NCBI GenBank assembly: GCA_024231855.1
Contig: JAAEQD010000049.1
Coordinates: 35,460-99,459, forward strand
Length of the DNA: 64,000 bases
Reading direction: 5' to 3'
Origin: Candidatus Zixiibacteriota bacterium
GTDB taxonomy: Bacteria; Zixibacteria; MSB-5A5; UBA10806; 4484-95
Made by a program: the position numbers and the translations under genes. Positions within the stretch are counted from its first letter, which is position 1. Every line of letters begins with the position of its first letter. The notes under the pieces are model-generated. The model was given only the letters and a program-made list of their open reading frames with translations. It did no database searches and had not been told where the DNA came from. Of the stretch, positions 44,612-52,467 are shown in pieces.

Positions 44612-46453
44612 TTAAGAAAGGGTTAGAATTGGTTTGGATGAATCGATTTCATCGCCTATTTCGACATTTATCGAGGCCACCGTGCCATCGCTGGGTGCCT
44701 TTATTTCGTGTTTAGCCTTCATTGCCTCCACGGCCGCGACGACCTGTCCCTTGGTGACAGCATCGCCGACCTTGACCGTGATATCAACAACCTCGACGGC
44801 GCCGGCAAATGTCGAAAATACGCCTTTGCCATTAGCCGACGGAGGAGTAGCGGCGGTCGCCGCCGGCGCCGATCCGCCATTGGCAGGTTCGACCGTAATC
44901 GTAAATGTCCGCTTCACCCCGTTCTCATCCACCGTACATCTTGTCGTAACGGGTCCGGTTACAGCGGGAGCCGGGGCGGCAGCGGCGGCCGAAGCCGCGG
45001 GAGCCGCGACTGGTTTCACTTTTTTCTTAAGCGGAACGTCGATTTTCGGCTTGCCGGTAAGCAGGCGGATGCCCTCGTTTAGTTCCATTTTCTTGCCGGG
45101 TACCATCGTAGCCAGCACCAGGAAGATATTCTTGTCGTTTACTGGCAGGTTTCTCTCCTCGAGAGCCTTCCTGGCCGGTTCAATATTCTTTGGAGCCACT
45201 TCCAATGGATCGCCTTTGAACACAGGCAAATCAAGTTTCTCAGAGGCTATCTTGACAACTTCCGGATCGGGCGGCAACGGCGTTTTGCCAAAATAACCTA
45301 AGACGGCTTTGCCATAACCGGCATTGATCTCTTTCCAGCGGCCATACAGCACGTTATTGAACGCCTGCAGCCAATACTGTTGGCTGCCCGGAGTTACGCT
45401 GGTCCAGGCGCCGCCGGCTTCCACTACTACCGGGAATTCCTCCAGCACCTGGCTGTATTTATCGAGAATACCGGCTTTAACCATCATATGGACGTTTGGG
45501 CCAATCGCGCCGCCGGGCATCGGGAAACCGAGTACCCTGGCATCGGCGGTAGTCGTAGTCGGATTAAAATCATAGTCCTTCATAAGGTCATTGAGCATGT
45601 CTTCGATTGTGGACATTTTAGAGGGGTCCAGATCAAGCGTATAACCACTGCCCTTCAAGGCATGGGCCATCGAACGAACATCGGGTTGGACCGTGCCGCT
45701 TGCCATCGGGCGAACCGACAGATCGATACCATCAACACCACCGGCAATACCAGCCATATAGCAGGCCACGGCCGTGCTGGCGGTATCGTGCGTGTGTTGC
45801 CAAAGAGGCATTTCTGGCGGCATTATTTTCTTTAAGCCAACAACTGTCTCATAAATCGTCATCGGATCGGTAGTACCAGAAGCGTCTTTCAAGCACATAC
45901 TATCGATTCTCACATCGCTTTCCAGCAAACGTTTGCCTATATTGAGATAGAATTCTGACGTGTGAACCTTGTCTGATTTAAATGGTAAACCCATCAGCGC
46001 GATACAAACTTGATGATGCATACCTGAATCGACAATCGGCTTGCCGGTTTTGATCAGATTCTCGACATCATTCATATAGTCGAAATTCCTATCCCAGGTA
46101 GTACCGTATTGTTTGTGCAGTTTGGCTTGAAGTTCCAGGCCTTCCATCGATTGAGTAGTCAGAGTTACGCCCGACACGGAACGGGTCAGAATTTGCAGGT
46201 CAGCATCCGGGCCGACGGCATCGCGGATCTTCTGCATATCTTCAAATGGATCCTCGCCCAGGTAAAGGTAAGGAGCCTGGTAGCGGGCACCACCGCCAAA
46301 CTCAAAATGACGAATACCCGCTTCCTTGGCGGCGTATTCCATTGCCGGCAAAAAATCGTATAACCGAACTTTCCCTCCGAAAGAACTCTGCAGCCCATCG
46401 CGGAAAGGCGTAAACATCACCCTTATTGTTTTGGGATTTTTGGCAAATATCAT
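44612..46453 (-). CDS. oadA: biotin-dependent carboxyltransferase / decarboxylase alpha subunit
   Basis: 613 residues. HMGL-like carboxyltransferase domain about 5-320 with TPFRDGLQSSFGG, MCLKDASGTTDP and LWQHTHDTAS (metal-binding HTHD), then the conserved-carboxylase domain to about 460. An Ala/Pro-rich linker (about 475-540) leads to a biotinyl domain with the attachment Lys in EAMKAKHEI; the usual sequence is AMKM. The first domain differs from textbook oxaloacetate decarboxylases (HFEFGGGARYQAPYLYL), so the substrate could be oxaloacetate or another acid. It overlaps the gamma gene by 4 bases. Confidence 0.9.
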   Translation of the reverse strand: MIFAKNPKTIRVMFTPFRDGLQSSFGGKVRLYDFLPAMEYAAKEAGIRHFEFGGGARYQAPYLYLGEDPFEDMQKIRDAVGPDADLQILTRSVSGVTLTTQSMEGLELQAKLHKQYGTTWDRNFDYMNDVENLIKTGKPIVDSGMHHQVCIALMGLPFKSDKVHTSEFYLNIGKRLLESDVRIDSMCLKDASGTTDPMTIYETVVGLKKIMPPEMPLWQHTHDTASTAVACYMAGIAGGVDGIDLSVRPMASGTVQPDVRSMAHALKGSGYTLDLDPSKMSTIEDMLNDLMKDYDFNPTTTTADARVLGFPMPGGAIGPNVHMMVKAGILDKYSQVLEEFPVVVEAGGAWTSVTPGSQQYWLQAFNNVLYGRWKEINAGYGKAVLGYFGKTPLPPDPEVVKIASEKLDLPVFKGDPLEVAPKNIEPARKALEERNLPVNDKNIFLVLATMVPGKKMELNEGIRLLTGKPKIDVPLKKKVKPVAAPAASAAAAAPAPAVTGPVTTRCTVDENGVKRTFTITVEPANGGSAPAATAATPPSANGKGVFSTFAGAVEVVDITVKVGDAVTKGQVVAAVEAMKAKHEIKAPSDGTVASINVEIGDEIDSSKPILTLS

Positions 46454-46662
46454 TTTATCTCCTCAATCTTTGTTAATTTAGTTCCCGGATATATTGATGA
46501 TACTACAGTAGCCACGGCCGCCATCATGGCGGTATCGATTTGGACCGCTTTGGCAGGAAAAACCACTATTATTAGCTTCATTAGCAGAGCTAAAACCGAA
46601 AGCAATATAAATACCGCGGCAAATGCCGAAGCACAAATTAGTAACAGTTCACCTTGTCCCAT
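46450..46662 (-). CDS. oadG: decarboxylase gamma subunit (OadG-like)
   Basis: 70 residues from the ATG at 46662, with AAGGAG upstream. One N-terminal membrane helix (ELLLICASAFAAVFILLSVLALLMKLI) and a short soluble tail, the layout of OadG subunits, which hold the alpha and beta subunits together. The very end lacks the His-rich zinc segment of some relatives. It overlaps the alpha gene by 4 bases. Confidence 0.8.
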   Translation of the reverse strand: MGQGELLLICASAFAAVFILLSVLALLMKLIIVVFPAKAVQIDTAMMAAVATVVSSIYPGTKLTKIEEIK

Positions 46663-46794
46663 ATTGGGCTCCTTAATATGTAACATTCCGAATTTACTAA
46701 CTTCATATATTCTGCTCAACGCCGGTAACAATATACATTTTCCGGCGACAGGTGCATATTATAACCAACGCGCAACACATTTTCAAGTGCCAAA

Positions 46795-47730
46795 TCAACT
46801 TTTTAGTATCAATCTGCCGCGAGTAATAGGCTTACTCCGGCCCTGAAGATGGAGTTCAAGATTGTCGCCGATACCGCTGACTATACCCTCAGCCAGTAAT
46901 TCAATATCCCCCGAAGACTTATCCGAACATATTTCAACTTCATGACCGATTATCAGTGATCTCTCCCTATACCGATCCAACAGTTCCCGGTAGCCCTTGC
47001 TAACGAGAATTTCATAATTATCATTCAAGGCATTAATCAACTTTTCAAAAATAAACCTGGATTCACATTTTTCCGAATCACCGCGAAAATCCGATAGCGA
47101 CGCCGCCTTCGGTACAAAAGGCGTGGGATCAACTATTGGCGTGGTTTTGACATTAATTCCGATTCCCAGTGAAGCGGACGTTACATTATCGCCCTCTTGC
47201 TGGGTGAAAGCCAATACACCGCTAACCTTAGCGCCATCAATGAGTATGTCATTAACCCACTTTATACCCGCCCGATTAGCCAATCCCGGTAAAGCGTCTA
47301 TAGCATCCACAACGGATATAGCCGCTAAAATAACGAAACCAATCCCGAAATGGTCAATGGGCTGATCGGGGGCAAAATAAGCCGTCAGATAGATATTGCC
47401 CGGAGGGGACTCCCAATGGCGGTTCCTGAAACCATGGAAATTATTGCCCTGGCCGGCCAAACAAAGCAAACCATGGGGTATTTTGACATTCCTACGACAG
47501 AGATCGTTCACTTTATCATATTGGGAGAATTGTGATATTTCGGCTATCGATAAATATTGCCAAAGGGTTATCGAATCTACCGATGACCGGTAAATCGGCG
47601 AGTCGGAGAAAAGATCGTTAGCTATAATCGAGATATTCGTATCTGTCACTGTGACGATTGATTCCCATTGCTCTTCCAATGGTGATACAATGGTTTCGGC
47701 GTACTCGATATCATCGGTGTAAATCTGCAT
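46795..47730 (-). CDS. birA: divergent biotin-protein ligase
   Basis: 311 residues. The catalytic domain is recognisable by KWVNDILIDGAKVSGVL (family KWPND...K..GIL), SLGIGINV, and a C-terminal SH3-like domain (about 260-310). There is no N-terminal DNA-binding domain, so it should not be a repressor. The biotin-AMP loop, normally GRGRRGR-W, reads QGNNFHGFRNRHW, a marked change. It lies upstream of the decarboxylase operon on the same strand, whose alpha subunit needs biotin, so it probably modifies that protein. Lipoate ligase activity is a less likely alternative. Confidence 0.8.
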   Translation of the reverse strand: MQIYTDDIEYAETIVSPLEEQWESIVTVTDTNISIIANDLFSDSPIYRSSVDSITLWQYLSIAEISQFSQYDKVNDLCRRNVKIPHGLLCLAGQGNNFHGFRNRHWESPPGNIYLTAYFAPDQPIDHFGIGFVILAAISVVDAIDALPGLANRAGIKWVNDILIDGAKVSGVLAFTQQEGDNVTSASLGIGINVKTTPIVDPTPFVPKAASLSDFRGDSEKCESRFIFEKLINALNDNYEILVSKGYRELLDRYRERSLIIGHEVEICSDKSSGDIELLAEGIVSGIGDNLELHLQGRSKPITRGRLILKS

Positions 47731-48012
47731 CGTTTGCTAAATGCTACCCTCTTAAATCTCCGCGGGTCAATATAGTGGTTTTTAAATCTGATTGTCAAAT
47801 AATCTAATACTGTAATTAATTAAATTTGAATGTTTCTAATAAATCCACCTGTCAGAAAAATTAATTCTGGATTTTCAATGCCAATTCGCAGGCAGAACTT
47901 GACTTGATTTGCATAATAATATAACTTCAACAAGTGTGATTTATGATTATAGGGATACCCGAAACCGGCAAAATGAGATCGTAGTTATAGATTACCTTGA
48001 AAGGTTGAAACA

Positions 48013-48558
48013 TTGGCTGACGTGAAGAAAAAAACCGGCTTGATTGTGGTTAATACCGGCGACGGCAAGGGCAAAACGACCGCAGCTCTCGGAATATGTG
48101 TCAGAGCAGTTGGTTATGACATGAAAGTAGCCATTGTCCAGTTTATAAAGGGCAGCTGGCATTATGGCGAAATTGATGGCATAAAGAGGCTGGCCCCAAA
48201 TGTCGAACTATTTACCGGCGGCAAAGGCTTTGTCGGTATTATGGACGATAACTTGCCTCGGGAAGAGCATGAAAAAGCCGCCCGATCAACATTGGAATAT
48301 GCCAAGGAGCTAATGCTTTCGGGCAAGTACGATATCCTTGTCCTTGACGAGCTTAATGTAGCTGTTTCAATCGGCCTACTTAAGCTGAAAGATGTTTTAG
48401 ATTTACTCGATAAAAAACCGGAATTATTGAGTTTAGTTATTACCGGCCGTGGGGCTCAAGATAAGCTAATTGAAAAAGCCGACCTCGTCACCGAAATGAA
48501 AGAGATCAAACATCCCTATCGAAAAGGGATATTAGCGCAAAAAGGTATCGATTATTAA
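48013..48558 (+). CDS. cobO: cob(I)alamin adenosyltransferase, CobO/BtuR type
   Basis: 181 residues, TTG start after AAAGG; a GTG three codons later is also possible. P-loop NTGDGKGKTTAALG, VQFIKGSWHYGE, the Walker-B-like LVLDELNVAVSIGLL, and a late VITGRGA with TEMKEIKHPYRKGI are all diagnostic. The enzyme transfers the adenosyl group of ATP to reduced cobalamin. No cobalamin riboswitch was seen in the 280 bases upstream. The trxB gene follows after 13 bases. Confidence 0.93.
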   Translation: MADVKKKTGLIVVNTGDGKGKTTAALGICVRAVGYDMKVAIVQFIKGSWHYGEIDGIKRLAPNVELFTGGKGFVGIMDDNLPREEHEKAARSTLEYAKELMLSGKYDILVLDELNVAVSIGLLKLKDVLDLLDKKPELLSLVITGRGAQDKLIEKADLVTEMKEIKHPYRKGILAQKGIDY

Positions 48559-48571
48559 TACGGAGGATCCT

Positions 48572-49492
48572 ATGAAGGAATATGACGTTATCATAGTGGG
48601 AGGCGGACCCGGCGGATTGACAGCCGGTATGTATTCTGCCAGAGCGGAATTAAATACGATTTGTCTGGAGAAACTGATGCCTGGTGGTCAGATCGCCAAT
48701 ACCGAACTGGTGGAAGATTATCCCGGCTTCGAGTCTATTGCGGGACATGAACTGGCGAAGAAGTTTGAAAATCATGCCATAAAATTCGGTTTGAATATTG
48801 AATATGACAACGTTCAGAAAATCAAGCTTGACGGTCGATATCGGATTATTGAGGCTGATAACGATACTTATAAAGCCAAGGCCATTATCGTTGGTACCGG
48901 TGGCCAACCCCGTCTATTAGGCGTCCCGGGAGAGAAGGAATATACCGGCAAGGGCGTTTCATATTGCGCGATTTGCGACGGTGCTTTTTTCAAAGACCGG
49001 GTAATAGCCGTCGCCGGCGGTGGCGATGCCGCGGTTGAGGAAGGCATTTTCCTGACGAAGTTCGGATCAAAAGTTTATATCATTCACAGACGAGACCAGC
49101 TCAGGGCCCAAAAGGTTATTCAGAAGCGCGCTTTCGATAATCCTAAAATCGAGTTTATTTGGGATAGCGTGGTTGAGAAAGTCAATGGCTCGGATACTAT
49201 TGAATCTATCGATATCAAAAACGTCAAAACAGGCGGAATTAAAAACTTGCCCGTAGGCGCTCTTTTCCCGTTCATCGGATTCACGCCAAATTCCGATATA
49301 TTCGACTTTGAAGTTACCAAAGATGAAGGCGGTTACATAATCACAAATGAATATAACCAAACTAATGTCGAAGGTATTTACGCTATTGGTGATGTGAGAA
49401 AGCAACTCTGCAAGCAAATTACTAATGCCGTTGGGGATGGCACAACCGCGGCAGTGGCGGCTGATAAATATATCGAAGCCTGGAACGATTGA
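48572..49492 (+). CDS. trxB: thioredoxin reductase
   Basis: 306 residues, ATG after GGAGG. FAD-binding GGGPGGLTAGMYSARA at the start, redox-active CAIC (relatives mostly CATC) followed by DGAFF, NADPH-binding GGGDAAVEE, and the C-terminal FAD motif YAIGDVR. It passes electrons from NADPH to thioredoxin. It probably shares a transcript with cobO. Confidence 0.95.
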   Translation: MKEYDVIIVGGGPGGLTAGMYSARAELNTICLEKLMPGGQIANTELVEDYPGFESIAGHELAKKFENHAIKFGLNIEYDNVQKIKLDGRYRIIEADNDTYKAKAIIVGTGGQPRLLGVPGEKEYTGKGVSYCAICDGAFFKDRVIAVAGGGDAAVEEGIFLTKFGSKVYIIHRRDQLRAQKVIQKRAFDNPKIEFIWDSVVEKVNGSDTIESIDIKNVKTGGIKNLPVGALFPFIGFTPNSDIFDFEVTKDEGGYIITNEYNQTNVEGIYAIGDVRKQLCKQITNAVGDGTTAAVAADKYIEAWND

Positions 49493-49519
49493 GGTAAACC
49501 CGGGTAGTTATACCTCAAT
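49488..49519. other. hairpin at the end of trxB
   Basis: 9-bp stem ATTGAGGTA/TACCTCAAT with a loop containing CCCGGG. No T run, so it is more likely an mRNA-end structure than a full terminator. Confidence 0.4.
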
Positions 49520-49604
49520 GACGACTAATATTTGTACGTGTGGTAAGGGTGCTTCTTCAGGAAGTAACAAGGTTAAATTAGGCAATTGTTTGGCGTATTA
49601 GGTT

Positions 49605-50501
49605 ATGGATTCCAAAAATAATATACGAAAACCACCCTGGTTGAAAGTCAGGGCCAATTTCGGCTCGGTTTACACCGAGGTACGCGGCATATTGAAAGAG
49701 TTAAACCTTCACACGGTTTGCCAGGAGGCAAGTTGCCCGAATATTGGTGAATGTTTTTCGGCGCGAACCGCGACATTTATCATTATGGGTGATAAATGCA
49801 CCCGCAATTGCCGGTTCTGCGACGTTAGTCCCGGCCGCCCCTCTCCCCCCGACCAGGATGAGCCTCGACGCGTGGCCGAAGCGGTTCGGAAATTAAATCT
49901 CAAGTTTGCGGTGATAACCTCGGTCACCCGGGATGATCTTCCTCATGGCGGCGCCGGGATATTCGCCGAGACAATTCGACAAATCCGCGAATTATCATCC
50001 AGGTGCAAAATTGAAATATTGATCCCGGATTTGGCGGGCGACACCGAGGCCCTGGATAAAGCAATCGGCGCCAGGCCGGAAGTTTTAGCCCATAATCTCG
50101 AAACGATACCTGATTTATATTCAAAAGTACGTCCTCAGGCTAATTATCAAAGATCACTGGGCGTATTGAAATATGTCTCCGAAAACACTAATGATATTAT
50201 CGTGAAATCCGGTATCATGGTCGGCCTGGGCGAAAGCTATAATCAGATTGAAAAGGTTTTGGCTGATTCAGCCGGCGTGGGTTGCCAGATATTCACCGTC
50301 GGGCAATATTTAGCGCCTTCAAAAAAACATCAGCCGATACAAAAATACTATACCCCGGATGAATTCGATCGGATAAAATCTCTCGGTGAGAAACTTGGCA
50401 TCAAACATATGGTTTCCGGTCCGTTAGTGAGAAGTTCATACATGGCCCATGACCAAGAAGCCAAATACCATCGAAAATCCTCTCATGTAACAAATCAGTA
50501 A
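49605..50501 (+). CDS. lipA: lipoyl synthase (radical SAM)
   Basis: 298 residues. Both iron-sulfur sites are complete: the auxiliary cluster CQEASCPNIGEC and the radical-SAM CTRNCRFC. The C-terminal VRSSYMA supplies the RSSY motif that ligates the auxiliary cluster through Ser. The enzyme inserts two sulfurs into octanoyl groups on lipoyl domains. No lipB or lipoate-dependent dehydrogenase is next to it. Confidence 0.96.
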   Translation: MDSKNNIRKPPWLKVRANFGSVYTEVRGILKELNLHTVCQEASCPNIGECFSARTATFIIMGDKCTRNCRFCDVSPGRPSPPDQDEPRRVAEAVRKLNLKFAVITSVTRDDLPHGGAGIFAETIRQIRELSSRCKIEILIPDLAGDTEALDKAIGARPEVLAHNLETIPDLYSKVRPQANYQRSLGVLKYVSENTNDIIVKSGIMVGLGESYNQIEKVLADSAGVGCQIFTVGQYLAPSKKHQPIQKYYTPDEFDRIKSLGEKLGIKHMVSGPLVRSSYMAHDQEAKYHRKSSHVTNQ

Positions 50502-50849
50502 TCACGAAATATTATATTGAAGGTCTCCGCCGGATTCATTTAAATTGAGGACCTCGGTTAGTTTTAAAACCGGTATTTACTGACATAAAAGATACTGCAA
50601 AAATGTCGGTACCGACTCTGAAATTTGCCCGGTAATTTCCAAAAACAGGGATCGCCTTTTCCATTGATAGTAGGTAAGAATATTAATCTTGTTTCAAATT
50701 ACAACTGAAATAAATGAGGTGGGACTCCATTTAAGGCATAATTGTTGTATTTTTCAACTTGTTTCACTGACATTTCGAAACATCTTTTAATCTATTGGAG
50801 ATTTCCCTTTCCTATTTGTCGATAAATATAGCAAAACGGGAGAAAATAC
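50502..50849. other. intergenic region
   Basis: No gene or clear signal apart from a weak inverted repeat near 50521-50553. Confidence 0.35.
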
Positions 50850-52331
50850 GTGAGTGTAAATACGATTCTAGATTCATTTAAACAGGTTCAAGATTCGAGA
50901 GAACCCATATTAATAGTTGATGACGAAAGAAGTATTTTAGAAGTCGTTGGCGAAATGCTTGCCAGCCAGCCTTACGATATATACCTCGCGGAATCGCTTG
51001 CCATAGCCAGCCGGATTATTAAGGAAAAGGAAATATCCATAGTTTTAACCGATCTTCTTCTGGATGACGGCACGGGTATCGATGTTCTAACGACGGCGCA
51101 AAAATATCAACCTGATGTAAAAGTTATCTTAATGACCGGCAAACCTACTATCCAAAACGCGATTTCGGCAATTAAAAAGGGCGCCTCCGATTATCTGGTT
51201 AAGCCATTTAAAATGGAAGATCTTCTAGCAACCGTCGAAAGATCGGTTTACCAACATCGACTCGAACAGGAAAATATCAGATTAAACGAGATAATGTCGT
51301 TCTACGCGATTTCGGAAGCGATGGGATCGGTCATTGAAACAGATAAATTGCTCAATCTGATTCTTGATACGGCGGTAAGAGAATTCAATGCCGATTACGC
51401 CGTCCTTCATCTGGTTCATGCCGACGGGAATATATCAGCCCAGAAAAATGTTTGTAAAGATCCCAGCATCTCCCAAAGCCTCAATCGATTCAGCCAGGAA
51501 TTAGCTGAAAGTGTCAATCAACGAGGCAAACCGCGTATAGTATATGAAAAGGAAGCCTTTGCCTGGACCGGCCTGAGAGCTATAAAATCATCAATCTGCC
51601 AGTTACTGGTGGCAAAAGGCAAAACTATCGGAATGTTGAGCCTGATTCGCACGAAAGATATTCATCAATACACAACCGGCCACCTAACTACTCTTTCCCT
51701 GTTTGCTTCCAAAGCCGCCCTATCGATTGAAAACTCGAAATTATATCAAGACCTCGAGGAAGCGTATTTTGACACCGTGGAAGCCCTTGCCAGCGCCATT
51801 GAAGCTCGCGATCAATATACCGCGGGGCATACAAATCGGGTCTGGAAAATAACTATGGAGATCGCCCGAACTATCGGTTGGCAGGATTCCAAGATTAAAG
51901 AACTTAGAATGGGCGCGGTACTGCACGATATCGGTAAAATCGGTGTCCCCGACGCGATCCTCAACAAGCAAGGGCCGCTTACGAACGAAGAACACGATAT
52001 TATGAAGATCCATCCCGAGATGGGAGTTCGGATGGTGGAAAAAGTGAATTTCTTGAAACCGGCTCTTCCATATATTCTATACCACCATGAGCGCTGGGAT
52101 GGTAATGGCTACCCGCAAAGCTTCAAAGGCGAAGAGATCCCGGTTGAGGGTCGTTTACTGTCGGTTGTTGATACTTTCGATGCTATTACCAGTGACCGCC
52201 CTTATCGTAAAGGCCGTTCCGTTAAGGAAGCCGTCGCGGAAATCAAACGAAATTCCGGGACCCAATTTGATCCGGCCATAGTCGACGCGTTCATCAAGGC
52301 CATTGGATCGATAGATTTCGATCAATTATAA
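50850..52331 (+). CDS. response regulator with GAF and HD-GYP domains
   Basis: 493 residues, GTG start after a GGGAG-like site. Receiver domain about 18-135 with the phosphoacceptor Asp in VLTDLLLDD and the Lys in YLVKPF. GAF domain about 150-305. HD-GYP domain about 310-490 with HDIGKIGVPD and HHERWDGNGYP. HD-GYP enzymes degrade cyclic di-GMP, so phosphorylation and a GAF signal probably control motile/sessile behaviour. No sensor kinase is adjacent. Confidence 0.93.
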   Translation: MSVNTILDSFKQVQDSREPILIVDDERSILEVVGEMLASQPYDIYLAESLAIASRIIKEKEISIVLTDLLLDDGTGIDVLTTAQKYQPDVKVILMTGKPTIQNAISAIKKGASDYLVKPFKMEDLLATVERSVYQHRLEQENIRLNEIMSFYAISEAMGSVIETDKLLNLILDTAVREFNADYAVLHLVHADGNISAQKNVCKDPSISQSLNRFSQELAESVNQRGKPRIVYEKEAFAWTGLRAIKSSICQLLVAKGKTIGMLSLIRTKDIHQYTTGHLTTLSLFASKAALSIENSKLYQDLEEAYFDTVEALASAIEARDQYTAGHTNRVWKITMEIARTIGWQDSKIKELRMGAVLHDIGKIGVPDAILNKQGPLTNEEHDIMKIHPEMGVRMVEKVNFLKPALPYILYHHERWDGNGYPQSFKGEEIPVEGRLLSVVDTFDAITSDRPYRKGRSVKEAVAEIKRNSGTQFDPAIVDAFIKAIGSIDFDQL

Positions 52332-52414
52332 AATACTCACCAATATCCCAATAACAATAGTTACTGTGTTAAGTAAATCGCCAAAGTGACTTTTTACACT
52401 GTACAGAAAAAACA

Positions 52415-52436
52415 GGGGCGCATGATCATGCGCCCC
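52415..52436 (-). terminator. rho-independent terminator of the repeat-rich secreted protein gene
   Basis: Perfect 22-base palindrome GGGGCGCATGA/TCATGCGCCCC; on the minus strand it is followed by a T run. Confidence 0.75.
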
Positions 52437-52467
52437 CGCGGTCTATTAACTCTTTAGATAATTCGTC

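Noticed and set aside
44634..45296. Long forward frame opposite the decarboxylase alpha gene
   Set aside because: Shadow of the Ala/Pro-rich linker; no ribosome-binding site, and the reverse frame has a clear family match.
47731..48012. Cobalamin riboswitch before cobO
   Set aside because: No B12-box-like sequence or matching stems could be found.
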